Below are positions 24,760-32,629 of a stretch of 35,548 nt of DNA, one piece after another. The first letter of the stretch is position 1. The number at the start of each line of letters is the position of its first letter. The translations under genes and the position numbers were made by a program. Below the pieces are notes generated by a model that was given only the letters and a program-made list of their open reading frames with translations, did not search any database and was not told the DNA's origin. Origin of the DNA: Ruminococcus sp. (lineage in GTDB: Bacteria > Bacillota > Clostridia > Oscillospirales > Ruminococcaceae); assembly GCA_017634275.1 (NCBI GenBank), contig JAGBNQ010000077.1, positions 1-35,548 on the forward strand, written 5' to 3'.

Positions 24760-25659
24760 ATGTTCAATGGTTTTAGCCACTCAGTAATGGGTGCGAGCCA
24801 CCAGAAAAGAAATATAGTCTGCCAGGACAGTTCCTCCTATAAGGTCGGGAACGGTTACGCTGTTGCTGTTGTTGCCGACGGGCATGGCAGCAAAAAGCAT
24901 TTCAGATCAAATATAGGCTCGCAGGCGGCTGTTGAGGCAACTATAGAGACTATAGAGGAGTTCTATGCAGACCCCGAGGAGTTTGACAGGAATTTCAAGA
25001 TAAGGCACAAGCCGATAGTCAAGCAGATAGAAAAGCGTATAATCATGCGCTGGAATGAAAAGGTGCTTGACCACCTTGACCATAACCCTGTTACACCCGA
25101 GGAGCTTAGCAAGTTTACTCCCGAGGAGTTTGAGGATATACCGCACGAATCATACTACGGCACTACGCTTGTTGCCGCTGTTGCTGCAAAGGACTACACC
25201 TTTGGTTTCCAAATAGGCGACGGCAGCCTGGTGGCGGTTTTTGAGGACGGCGAGACCTCGATGATAATGGACTATGAGGAGTCTAACCCTGCAAACATCA
25301 CATCAAGTATGTGCAATGCGCTTGCGGCGGATATGTTCGATTCGTTCTACGTTGAGAACAAGAAACTGCTGTGTATCTGCGTTTCTACCGACGGGCTTTA
25401 TACAAGCTTTGGCAGCGATAATGACTTCCTTGATTATCACACGATAATCGCAGGTCAGCTTGCTAACCCCGACGCATTTATGGGGTCGCTCAAAAATAAC
25501 CTTGTAAAGCGCTCGCATTTCGGCACGGAGGACGATATCTCGCTCTCGTGCGTTTATGACGAGGAGCTTGCAAAGACCAACAATGACGTTATCAAGGCGA
25601 AAATCGCCGAGAACAAGCGCCTTGCGGCCGAGAGAAGAGCAAGCGTGCTTAAGAGATAA
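24760..25659 (+). CDS. PP2C-family Ser/Thr phosphatase
   Basis: 299 aa. PP2C metal motifs: CQD (D23), VVADGHGS (D40-G43), QIGDGSLVAVFEDGE, VSTDGLYTSFG and TEDDISLSCVYDEE; all acidic ligands appear to be present. The insertion PRIVKQIEKRIIMRWNEKVLDHLD-like region (about 85-110) is helical. It lies downstream of the vWA gene after a 91-nt gap that contains an A/G-rich AGATAAGAGGTAAGAG repeat. Likely reverses phosphorylation by the kinase of this operon. If the kinase is really inactive, the phosphatase would lack its obvious partner in the window. Confidence 0.92.
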   Translation: MFNGFSHSVMGASHQKRNIVCQDSSSYKVGNGYAVAVVADGHGSKKHFRSNIGSQAAVEATIETIEEFYADPEEFDRNFKIRHKPIVKQIEKRIIMRWNEKVLDHLDHNPVTPEELSKFTPEEFEDIPHESYYGTTLVAAVAAKDYTFGFQIGDGSLVAVFEDGETSMIMDYEESNPANITSSMCNALAADMFDSFYVENKKLLCICVSTDGLYTSFGSDNDFLDYHTIIAGQLANPDAFMGSLKNNLVKRSHFGTEDDISLSCVYDEELAKTNNDVIKAKIAENKRLAAERRASVLKR

Positions 25660-25716
25660 TAAGTACAAAAATCGGGACTATTCCCGAACAGACACAAGTA
25701 AAAGGCGGTGTTTGCC

Positions 25717-26673
25717 TTGAAAATAGGCGATTTTTATAAATACGCAGTTGAATATGCCCAGAGAATGAGGTTTGCAAGGCCGCAGCTTGCGGAGTGCAAC
25801 GCGGCATTCGTTACAAATGAGAATGACGAGGTGTTTTCCTGCATTTCGGGCATAACCATTCAGGACGGCGATGTTGTTGATGTTCCTGCTGACACATCGG
25901 CTTATGCGATGATGAAGGACGCAGGCTTTGACATTGCAAAGAATATCGCGGTCATAAGGCTTTATGATGACGAGCTGCTTGAGCCCTCGGTTGAGTGCAT
26001 GGAGATAATGCTCGCTATCAACAAGAACAACAAAAACTGCATGGTCTGCTTAGGCCCCGATAAGGAGATAACCTTAAGTGCGGCAAGAAATATCGTTGAG
26101 GATCAGGTGGTTGACCTTACAAAGACGCCTATCCCCGAGATAGATGACGAGGAGTACGAGGAAAAGGCAGACGAGCCCGAGGAGCAGGAGGCTGAGGCGG
26201 CTGAGATCGAACAGGCGGCTGAGGAAACGGCAGAGACGGAAGAACAGCCTGCCGAAGAGGCTGCACCGATGCCCGACTTTATGATGGGCTTTGATTTCTC
26301 GGCGGACGAGCCTGCGGAAACTACCCCCGAGGACGAGGAGAAGGCGCTCGAAGAAAAGAAGGCAAGGCAGAAGGCTGCGCAGGAGGCGATCGACAAAAAG
26401 CTTGCCGAAAAGGCGGCGGCTGAGGCAGCTAAGGGTGTAAGCACTGTAAAGGTCGAGGAGAACAACCCATTTGCTGCGACAAGTGATGCCGTTACCCCTG
26501 TTGAGGACACGCTCGCGGTATTTGAGGACGTTGCAAGCGGCAAGGCGGACAGCTTTAAGCCGAAGGACGAGATTGACGCAAAGCCGCTCATTTCGCCCGA
26601 GGAGCTATTAAAGCAGGCAAAAAGGCGCAAAAAGGTCGCAAAATCGAATTTCTTTTTCAGGAAGAGAATGTAA
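25717..26673 (+). CDS. Acidic Glu/Ala-rich protein of unknown function in the TerY-P operon
   Basis: 318 aa if it starts at TTG 25717, which has AAAGGCGG 8 nt upstream; GTG 25708 sits on that site. The first 150 residues look folded (KIGDFYKYAVEYAQRMRFARPQLAECNAAFV...). The next 150 are strongly acidic and Ala/Glu-rich low complexity (EEYEEKADEPEEQEAEAAEIEQ), with EEKALEEKKARQKAAQEAIDKK coiled coil, ending in a basic RRKKVAKSNFFFRKRM tail. I recognise no domain. It closes the operon before a clear terminator, so it is likely part of the same signalling system, perhaps an effector or scaffold. Confidence 0.72.
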   Translation: MKIGDFYKYAVEYAQRMRFARPQLAECNAAFVTNENDEVFSCISGITIQDGDVVDVPADTSAYAMMKDAGFDIAKNIAVIRLYDDELLEPSVECMEIMLAINKNNKNCMVCLGPDKEITLSAARNIVEDQVVDLTKTPIPEIDDEEYEEKADEPEEQEAEAAEIEQAAEETAETEEQPAEEAAPMPDFMMGFDFSADEPAETTPEDEEKALEEKKARQKAAQEAIDKKLAEKAAAEAAKGVSTVKVEENNPFAATSDAVTPVEDTLAVFEDVASGKADSFKPKDEIDAKPLISPEELLKQAKRRKKVAKSNFFFRKRM

Positions 26674-26682
26674 TAATTATAA

Positions 26683-26709
26683 GCCTCGCGATATCTGCGA
26701 GGCTTTTTT
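26683..26709 (+). terminator. Rho-independent terminator of the phospho-signalling operon
   Basis: GCCTCGC (26683-26689) and GCGAGGC (26697-26703) form a perfect 7-bp stem with loop GATATCT, followed by a run of six T. Confidence 0.9.
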
Positions 26710-26725
26710 ATGCTTATTTTGGTAT

Positions 26726-26759
26726 TAAAAAAGGCTGACACCCAAAAGGTGACAGCCTT
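26726..26759 (-). terminator. Rho-independent terminator of the minus-strand membrane protein gene
   Basis: Arms 26731-26742 and 26748-26759 are complementary over 12 positions except one A-A mismatch. On the minus strand the stem runs into T residues (26732-26727). It lies directly after the stop at 26769 and forms a convergent pair with the plus-strand terminator. Confidence 0.82.
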
Positions 26760-26768
26760 GAATATTTA

Positions 26769-27278
26769 CTATTTGAAATTGATACCCACGCCGACTTTAC
26801 TGTACATTTTCAGCATCGTCTTTTCCTTGCTCATCTTGAAGAAGAGGAGAGTGCCGAGAACTGCGACTATCGAAAGCACAACGCCTAAAACAGCACCTGC
26901 TGCGCCGCCTATTACAAGAAGGGCGAGAACCCAAATGATCACCAGCGCTACTGCTATTATCGGCAGGCAGAAACTTGCAAAGGTGCGCTCGCTTACCTTA
27001 AGGTACTGCATTATCTCTTTCTTTGAGAAATTCTCATAGTGCCTTGCAAGGAAGGTATCAGGCCTTGCCCACTTGCAGAAATCCTTAACAGTATTGAACC
27101 TTGCGATAAAGTTCTGACCTGTCTTTGTGTTGCGGTAGTCAACAAGGATACCGTCAGACTTCTCTGTAGTATCCATGATATGAACGAGAGTTCCTGCCTT
27201 AGCCTGACCACTCATAGTTTTCATAACAACATATTTGTGGTCAACAGCCTCGTCAATATTGTAAAGCATAAATGCCAT
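26769..27278 (-). CDS. Small membrane protein of unknown function
   Basis: 169 aa. A soluble N-terminal part of about 95 residues (YNIDEAVDHKYVVMKTMSGQAKAGTLVHIMD, VDYRNTKTGQNFIARF), then two hydrophobic helices (about 103-125 and 127-149; CLPIIAVALVIIWVLALLVIG and GAVLGVVLSIVAVLGTLLFF) and a short basic tail. No signal peptide and no family that I recognise. AGGAGGAATCGCT precedes the ATG, and the promoter at 27351-27379 is near-consensus, so it is likely well expressed as a single gene. Confidence 0.78.
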   Translation of the reverse strand: MAFMLYNIDEAVDHKYVVMKTMSGQAKAGTLVHIMDTTEKSDGILVDYRNTKTGQNFIARFNTVKDFCKWARPDTFLARHYENFSKKEIMQYLKVSERTFASFCLPIIAVALVIIWVLALLVIGGAAGAVLGVVLSIVAVLGTLLFFKMSKEKTMLKMYSKVGVGINFK

Positions 27279-27350
27279 AGCGATTCCTCCTATAACGGTT
27301 GTATTATATAAATAGCAATACTTTTGCTTATATTACGATTACTATACATT

Positions 27351-27379
27351 ATTATACCACTTTTAAATCACATTGTCAA
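27351..27379 (-). promoter_or_regulatory. Consensus promoter of the membrane protein gene
   Basis: On the minus strand TTGACA (27379-27374), 17 nt, TATAAT (27356-27351): both hexamers perfect. The leader to the ATG is about 70 nt. Confidence 0.88.
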
Positions 27380-27461
27380 TAATAGAAAGGGCAAAAAATT
27401 ACTTTTTATTTAATTTCAACAGCTTTATTATGCAATATGACAATCCAAAATCTGTAAATCC

Positions 27462-27491
27462 TTGACAAAATAAGCTGATGTATAGTATAAT
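27462..27491 (+). promoter_or_regulatory. Promoter of the EAL-domain gene
   Basis: TTGACA (27462-27467), 18-nt spacer, TATAAT (27486-27491), 34 nt before the ATG. It is divergent from the membrane protein promoter, with about 80 nt between the two -35 boxes. Confidence 0.82.
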
Positions 27492-27525
27492 TATTATGAA
27501 TAAGTAGGTTATGGGGTGTTTTTTT

Positions 27526-29712
27526 ATGAACGACCTGAAGAAAAGAAAAAAGAGGAGAAAAAAGCTTCTCAAATCAAGGGCTGCGAGCGTTACTGTAACA
27601 TTTTGCGTGTTTTTTATTTTTGCGGCAATGCTTACGGGGATATTCTTTCTTATGTGCATGATGACCTTAGATTCGCAGGTCAGCAGTAATCTTGACGGCG
27701 AGCTTGAAAGGGCGGTCTACATTGAGAAAATGTATGCAAATAGCACTGATGAGCAGGAAGCCTTGAATATTCTTGACAATGCAGGCATGGAATATATTCT
27801 TACTGATAATAATGGCAGCATTTTACATCAGAATGGAAATGATACAAGAGCGGGCAAAGAGGTAAAGTATCTTTTCTACGGCTCTATGACGGCACAGGAC
27901 AGGGAGCTTTCCGATGAGGAATTTGTAAGGCGCTATACCTTCTTTGTGATAAATGACAGGGACAGCGATGTGCTTAGGGTCAGCGATGATGATGACGACG
28001 GGCTTGACCTTGACTGTATTAAATATGCACAACGGCTTTTTAAGAGCATGAAAAACAGCGGCTTTACCGAGCCTGAAAGCGACAGCGGCGATAAAGACCT
28101 TGTAAAGGGTGTCAGGGACGGATATGACAGCAATATTCACGCTGATGACGGAGATGTTGCGCTTATAACATCTAATGAATCGTTTGTTGAGATGCCTTTA
28201 TGGGTAAAAATGGATATACCCGACAAGGGGCAGACGGTTTATTTGAAGTGCATAGTATCAACAAGGGTAAATGACCTGATGTATCTTATGTCAACGCTTG
28301 TTTTCTTTGCGGCAGTGCTGGTACTGATGCTTTTGGCTATGATAATTGTGATAATCAGGGGCATCATAAATATCCGAAAGATGAGAAATCTGCTGTTTAC
28401 CGATTTCAAGACGCGCGGAAATAACGGTATGTGGTTTATCTTCCATGCTGAGAGGATAGTTTCAAGGAGAAAAAATTCCAAGGCCGCATTTGCGCTTGTT
28501 GACCTTGAATTTGTCGGCTACAGACGTTTTTGCGCCTGCAACTCGGTTGACGAGGGCGAGGCGATGCTAAGGGCGGTATATGACAAGCTTAGCCGCTACA
28601 CAGAAAAGAAAGAGCTGCTTGCCCATAATGCAGAGGACAGCTTTGCGCTGATGCTTAGGGTGAAAGACGAGGAAAATGCAAAGAGCAGGGCACAGATGAT
28701 CCTTAAAGCACTCGGCGAGGTGCTTGAAAACAGCTCGCTTGCTTTCCATGCAGGCATTTACATAGTGCCTGCGGTAGAGAACGCAGGGATATTTACAAAG
28801 AGGAAGAATGTTGACATTGAGAGAGATTTCAACAACGCCTGCACAGCCTGCTCGGCGCTTTCCGACAGTGAAAGCTCGGGCTATTCGCTGTACAACGAAA
28901 AATTCATAGAGGAACAGCGCTGGATAGATACGGTAAACCATATGCAGCAGGCTGCACTTGACAACGAAGAATTCTTAGTCTACTACCAGCCGAAATATGA
29001 CCCGAGGACACACGAGCTCAGGGGGGCGGAGGCGCTTATAAGGTGGCAGTCACCGCAGTACGGCTTTTTATCGCCCTACCGCTTTATCCCGATTTTCGAG
29101 AAAAACGGATTTATCACGGAGATAGACCACTACATGATAGCCCACGTTGCAAGAGATCAGAAAAAATGGCTCGATGAGGGGCAGAAATGCGTGCCCGTAT
29201 CGGTAAACGTATCAAGGGCGCACTTTATCGAGAGTGACCTTGCCGAGCAGATAAGAGATATCGTAGACAAGGAGGGCGCACCGCATCACCTTATCGAGAT
29301 AGAGCTGACAGAGAGCGCGTTCTTTGATGACAAGAAGGCTATGATAAACACTATCGGCAAGCTGAAGGAATACGGCTTTGCGGTTTCTATGGACGACTTC
29401 GGTTCGGGCTATTCATCGCTCAATTCGCTTAAGGATATGCCGCTTGATGTGCTAAAGCTTGATGCGGAATTCTTCCGCGGTGAGGAGGCTGACACCGAAA
29501 GGGGAGAGGCTGTAGTAAGCGAGGCGATAAGGCTTGCCAAAAGCCTTAATATGCGAACAGTTGCCGAGGGCGTTGAGGTCAAGGAGCAGGTAGAGTTCTT
29601 AGCATCGCAGGGGTGTGATATGATACAGGGCTACTACTTTGCAAAGCCTATGCCCGGTGATGAATACAGAGAAAGAATGATACAGGGCAAAAATGACTGC
29701 GGCGGTAATTAA
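27526..29712 (+). CDS. Membrane-bound c-di-GMP phosphodiesterase with degenerate GGDEF and intact EAL domain
   Basis: 728 aa from ATG 27526 (ATG 27511 is possible but overlaps the GGGGTG site). A basic N-terminus and TM1 (about 18-44) lead to a periplasmic-type sensor of about 200 residues and TM2 (about 248-280). The GGDEF-like domain (about 300-440) has AEDSF in the signature position and so should not make c-di-GMP. The EAL domain (about 470-715) has GAEALIRW, NVSRAHF, ELTES, MDDFGSGYSSL, LDAEFF, EGVE and QGYYFAKPMP, the residues needed for Mg-dependent c-di-GMP hydrolysis. The stop codon is created by the AT-rich repeat copy C. An extracellular signal probably controls c-di-GMP breakdown; the signal is unknown. 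Confidence 0.92.
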   Translation: MNDLKKRKKRRKKLLKSRAASVTVTFCVFFIFAAMLTGIFFLMCMMTLDSQVSSNLDGELERAVYIEKMYANSTDEQEALNILDNAGMEYILTDNNGSILHQNGNDTRAGKEVKYLFYGSMTAQDRELSDEEFVRRYTFFVINDRDSDVLRVSDDDDDGLDLDCIKYAQRLFKSMKNSGFTEPESDSGDKDLVKGVRDGYDSNIHADDGDVALITSNESFVEMPLWVKMDIPDKGQTVYLKCIVSTRVNDLMYLMSTLVFFAAVLVLMLLAMIIVIIRGIINIRKMRNLLFTDFKTRGNNGMWFIFHAERIVSRRKNSKAAFALVDLEFVGYRRFCACNSVDEGEAMLRAVYDKLSRYTEKKELLAHNAEDSFALMLRVKDEENAKSRAQMILKALGEVLENSSLAFHAGIYIVPAVENAGIFTKRKNVDIERDFNNACTACSALSDSESSGYSLYNEKFIEEQRWIDTVNHMQQAALDNEEFLVYYQPKYDPRTHELRGAEALIRWQSPQYGFLSPYRFIPIFEKNGFITEIDHYMIAHVARDQKKWLDEGQKCVPVSVNVSRAHFIESDLAEQIRDIVDKEGAPHHLIEIELTESAFFDDKKAMINTIGKLKEYGFAVSMDDFGSGYSSLNSLKDMPLDVLKLDAEFFRGEEADTERGEAVVSEAIRLAKSLNMRTVAEGVEVKEQVEFLASQGCDMIQGYYFAKPMPGDEYRERMIQGKNDCGGN

Positions 29713-29745
29713 TAGTTAATAATTATTGTTGAGGCGCGTGGGTCG
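29707..29745. repeat. Intergenic AT-rich repeat, copy C
   Basis: AATTAATAGTTAATAATTA at 29707-29725 is identical to 15507-15525 and again abuts a stop codon. It is followed by GTTGAGGCGCGTGG, comparable to the (T/G)AGG that starts the palindromic part of copies A and B, but the palindromes are not conserved here. The remaining bases to 29800 show no gene. Confidence 0.65.
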
Positions 29746-29802
29746 TGAAGGAACTCCTTTGTGGTCTATGCTGATTGAAAAATATGTAAAAAAATTTAAA
29801 AA

Positions 29803-29878
29803 CCCCTTTACTTTCGTAAAGTAATGTGTTAAAATAGATATATACATTTTTACACTTTACAGCAAAGAAGTAAAGGGG
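29803..29878. promoter_or_regulatory. Operator-like inverted repeats over the yerC promoter
   Basis: A perfect palindrome TTACTTTCGTAAAGTAA (29808-29824) overlaps the -35 region. In addition CCCCTTTACTT (29803-29813) is exactly complementary to AAGTAAAGGGG (29868-29878), the latter containing the yerC ribosome site. YerC belongs to the TrpR-like DNA-binding family, so self-regulation through these sites is a reasonable guess. Confidence 0.5.
29807..29835 (+). promoter_or_regulatory. Promoter of the yerC operon
   Basis: TTTACT (29807-29812), 17 nt, TAAAAT (29830-29835). It is about 50 nt before the ATG and overlapped by the palindrome described above. Confidence 0.6.
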
Positions 29879-29886
29879 ATATTTTT

Positions 29887-30186
29887 ATGAGAGAAAAGCT
29901 GGAGATAAATAATCTTGATGACCTCTATGAGGCAATACTTACACTTGAAAGCGTGGAGGAGTGCAGGCTGTTTTTTAAAGACCTTTGTACAGTTCCCGAG
30001 CTTAAAGCACTATCACAGCGCTTTAAGGTGGCGCAGATGCTTACCGAGAACCACGTTTACAGCGATATCGTCGGGGCAACGGGCGCATCTACTGCGACTA
30101 TAAGCCGAGTTAACCGCTCGCTTTCCTATGACGGGGCAGGCGGCTACAGCATAGCCTTTGAGCGCCTTAAGGAGAAGAAAAAGTAA
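29887..30186 (+). CDS. YerC/YecD-family TrpR-related DNA-binding protein
   Basis: 99 aa all-helical protein: LYEAILTLESVEECRLFFKDLCTVPELKALSQRF and the helix-turn-helix VAQMLTENHVYSDIVGATGASTATISRVNRSL, which is characteristic of the YerC/YecD branch of the TrpR superfamily. Ligand and targets are not established for most members. The ribosome site AAAGGGGAT is within an inverted repeat. The stop shares one base with the methyltransferase start (TAATG), so they are co-translated. Confidence 0.93.
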   Translation: MREKLEINNLDDLYEAILTLESVEECRLFFKDLCTVPELKALSQRFKVAQMLTENHVYSDIVGATGASTATISRVNRSLSYDGAGGYSIAFERLKEKKK

Positions 30187-30932
30187 TGGCTTACTCGCAG
30201 TTTGCTTACTTTTACGATATTTTGCAAAGCGATGTTGGTTATGAGGGCATTGCGTGCTTTATCGACAAGCAGGTAAGGCGCTTTGGCGGCAGGAGGGAGA
30301 TACTGCTTGACATGGCCTGCGGCACGGGCACGCTTGCCGAATGCTTTGCGAAAATGGGGTATGATGTTATAGGAACTGACAGCTCGAATGAGATGCTATC
30401 GGCGGCGCTTGACAAAGAGTACGAAAGCGGCCTGCCTATCCAGTACCTCAACCAGAGCATGACCGAGCTTGATATGTTCGGCACGATAGACGTAACGGTT
30501 TGCACGCTTGACAGCATAAACCACCTTGCAAGCCTTGATGAGATAAGCACGGCGTTTGAGAAGGTGTCACTTTTTGCGTTCCCTGACGGAATGTTTATAT
30601 TTGATGTCAACACGCCCTACAAGCACAGGGCAGTATTAGCGGATAATACCTACATTTATGATATAGATGAGGTATACTGCATATGGCAGAATGAATATAA
30701 TGAAAGTGACGGCTCGGTGGAGATAAACCTTGATTTCTTTGAGCTTGGCGAGGACGGAAAATACGAGCGCTTTGGTGAGAGCTTTAAGGAGATAGCCTTT
30801 GATGACAAGACCATAAGGGGCTTGCTTGACAAGGCAGGCTTTGAGGTGCTTGACAGCTTTGATGATTACACGGACACGCCTGTGAGCGAAAAAACACAGC
30901 GGATAGTTTATGTTTGTAGGAAGGTAAGATAA
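30186..30932 (+). CDS. Class I SAM-dependent methyltransferase
   Basis: 248 aa. Rossmann-type methyltransferase with motif I LLDMACGTGTLAECFAKMGY (about residues 38-57), acidic motif II (VIGTDSS), and motif VI region TVCTLDSINHL. The N-terminal YSQFAYFYDILQSDVGYE is typical of small-molecule or unassigned methyltransferases that follow yerC-like genes. The substrate is unknown. It overlaps yerC by one base and precedes the flavodoxin-like gene by 13 nt. Confidence 0.9.
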   Translation: MAYSQFAYFYDILQSDVGYEGIACFIDKQVRRFGGRREILLDMACGTGTLAECFAKMGYDVIGTDSSNEMLSAALDKEYESGLPIQYLNQSMTELDMFGTIDVTVCTLDSINHLASLDEISTAFEKVSLFAFPDGMFIFDVNTPYKHRAVLADNTYIYDIDEVYCIWQNEYNESDGSVEINLDFFELGEDGKYERFGESFKEIAFDDKTIRGLLDKAGFEVLDSFDDYTDTPVSEKTQRIVYVCRKVR

Positions 30933-30945
30933 AAGGAACATCGCT

Positions 30946-31488
30946 ATGAATGTGCTAATTATTAATTGCAGCCCCGTTAAAACAGGCGCGACTGCCGAAA
31001 TAGCCGCTATGGCTGCCGACAGGCTGTCAAAGAGAATGAATGTCAAAAGCATCTGCATTGATGATAACGATTTTTCGTTTTGCAGGGGATGCCGCAGCTG
31101 CCATAAAACGGCTAAATGCGTTATTGATGACGACATAGCTGTAATTATGAACGAGTTTGAACGGGCGGATATTATTTTATCCGTTTCGCCGTCATACTGG
31201 GCGGATATCCCCGGGCAGTTCAAGGCGTTTATTGACAGATGCACGCCCTGGTGCAACACCCATGAGCCGCACGCGGCTATAAGCGGCGGCAAGAGGGGGT
31301 ATACTATAGCGCTCAGAACGGGGCCTTCTATGAAGGAATGTGAAAGGGTGATTTCGAGCATCGAGCATTTTTACGGGCATTTAGAGATAGAATGCGGTAA
31401 TCACCTCGGGCTGTGCGGAGTGGAGTATAAAGAGCAGGCTTTAGCAAGAAAGCAGGAAATTGAAGATTTTTGTGATAACATAAAATAG
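30946..31488 (+). CDS. NAD(P)H-dependent FMN reductase / iron-sulfur flavoprotein-like protein
   Basis: 180 aa flavodoxin-fold protein: MNVLIINCSPVKTGATAEIA (phosphate-binding loop for FMN), CRGCRSCHKTAKCVIDDD (residues about 47-63, Cys-rich as in iron-sulfur flavoproteins of clostridia), and SPSYWADIPGQFKAFIDRC for the flavin isoalloxazine contact. Likely an FMN-dependent oxidoreductase; the four Cys (C47, C50, C53, C59 approximately) could be cluster ligands or a redox pair. Start ATG with AAAGGAACATCG upstream. Between the methyltransferase and Hsp33, suggesting a redox-stress operon. Confidence 0.88.
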   Translation: MNVLIINCSPVKTGATAEIAAMAADRLSKRMNVKSICIDDNDFSFCRGCRSCHKTAKCVIDDDIAVIMNEFERADIILSVSPSYWADIPGQFKAFIDRCTPWCNTHEPHAAISGGKRGYTIALRTGPSMKECERVISSIEHFYGHLEIECGNHLGLCGVEYKEQALARKQEIEDFCDNIK

Positions 31489-31506
31489 ATAAAGGGACGA
31501 AAGAAA

Positions 31507-32376
31507 ATGGGAAGAATTGTAAGAGTAATAAGCAAAGACGCATCAGTCGTATGCTCGGCGATAGACGGAAAGGACATCGTAGGTGAGATAGAGCGCATTC
31601 ATCAGACCTCGGCGGTAGTTACCGCGGCACTCGGGCGGCTTTCGCTCGGGGCATCGCTTTTAGGTTTTGGGCTTAAGGGGAAAAATGACACCGTGACCGT
31701 AAGAATGAACGGTGACGGCCCTGCCGGCGCTTTGATAGCTGTTGCGGACAGCTTTGGAAATGTAAAAAGCTATGTGCAGAACCCCGTTGTAGAGCTGCCG
31801 CTAAACAGCTTTGGCAAGCTTGATGTAAGGGGGGCTGTCGGCAGGAACGGAACGCTTTCGGTCGTCAAGGACTTAGGGCTTAAGGAGCCGTATTCGGGTC
31901 AAGTCCCGATAGTTTCGGGTGAGATAGCCGAGGACATAACGAGCTACCTTGCGATATCCGAGCAGATACCGAGCGTTTGTGCGCTGGGAGTGCTTGTGAA
32001 CCCCGATTTAAGTGTAGCCAATGCAGGAGGGTATCTTATACAGCTTTTGCCGTTTGCGCCCGAGAGTGCTATTGATGTGATAGAGAAAAACATCAAGGGA
32101 TTGCAGTCGGTAACGCAGCTTTATTCTAAGGGAATGACTGTTGATGAGATAGCGCTTGCGACACTTGATGGGTTAGAGCCTAATATTTTAGACGATTTTG
32201 AGGTAAGCTACAAGTGCGACTCCTCACGCGACAGAGTTGAAAGGGCTTTACAGTCGATAGGCGAGGCGGATCTGCGTGACATGGCTAAGGACGAATTTAC
32301 CGAGGTCAAGTGTCATTTCTGCGACAAGACTTACAGGTTTTCGAGCGATGAGATACTATCGCTGATAAAAAGATAA
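31507..32376 (+). CDS. hslO: Hsp33 redox chaperone lacking one zinc cysteine
   Basis: 289 aa with the full Hsp33 body (RVISKDASVVCSAIDGKDIV; RMNGDGPAGALIAVADSFGNVKSYVQNP). Hsp33 holds Zn through CxC and CxxC. Here the first motif reads YKCDSSRDRVERA: C237 is kept but the second Cys is Ser239 (TCC), whereas the second motif is intact (C269, C272 in KCHFCDKTYRF). One of four zinc ligands is thus missing and oxidative activation may be altered. The start has AAAGGGACGAAAG upstream. It is the last gene of the yerC operon; its stop lies 20 nt before the tRNA promoter. Confidence 0.94.
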   Translation: MGRIVRVISKDASVVCSAIDGKDIVGEIERIHQTSAVVTAALGRLSLGASLLGFGLKGKNDTVTVRMNGDGPAGALIAVADSFGNVKSYVQNPVVELPLNSFGKLDVRGAVGRNGTLSVVKDLGLKEPYSGQVPIVSGEIAEDITSYLAISEQIPSVCALGVLVNPDLSVANAGGYLIQLLPFAPESAIDVIEKNIKGLQSVTQLYSKGMTVDEIALATLDGLEPNILDDFEVSYKCDSSRDRVERALQSIGEADLRDMAKDEFTEVKCHFCDKTYRFSSDEILSLIKR

Positions 32377-32395
32377 AATTTTTTTGGAAAACCCC

Positions 32396-32424
32396 TTGAC
32401 AAATCATCACTTATGGTGTATAAT
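32396..32424 (+). promoter_or_regulatory. Consensus promoter of the tRNA cluster
   Basis: TTGACA (32396-32401), 17 nt, TATAAT (32419-32424), both perfect, 31 nt before the first tRNA. Confidence 0.9.
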
Positions 32425-32455
32425 AAATAAGTCGCTTGAAGAGGCGGCTTAAAGT

Positions 32456-32531
32456 GGAAGCTTAGCTCAGCTGGGAGAGCATCTGCCTTACAAGCAGAGG
32501 GTCATAGGTTCGAGCCCTATAGTTTCCACCA
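32456..32531 (+). tRNA. tRNA-Val (anticodon TAC)
   Basis: Acceptor GGAAGCT pairs with AGTTTCC, D-arm GCTC...GAGC, anticodon stem TCTGC/GCAGA with loop CTTACAA (anticodon TAC), T-arm ATAGG-TTCGAGC-CCTAT, and encoded CCA at 32529-32531. Confidence 0.96.
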
Positions 32532-32534
32532 AAT

Positions 32535-32611
32535 GGCCGGGTAGTTCAGTTGGTTAGAACGCCAGCCTGTCACGCTGGAGGTCGTGGGTTCGAGCCCCAT
32601 TCCGGTCGCCA
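32535..32611 (+). tRNA. tRNA-Asp (anticodon GTC)
   Basis: Acceptor GGCCGGG pairs with TCCGGTC, anticodon loop CTGTCAC (anticodon GTC) on stem CAGC/GCTG, T-loop TTCGAGC, discriminator G, and encoded CCA at 32609-32611. Confidence 0.96.
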
Positions 32612-32629
32612 TTTAATACTACAAAATAA

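Noticed and set aside
26103..26741. Minus-strand Ser-rich 212-aa reading frame
   Set aside because: It is the antisense of the Glu/Ala low-complexity region of the plus-strand gene (GAG/GCG codons read as Ser/Ala) and runs through two terminators.
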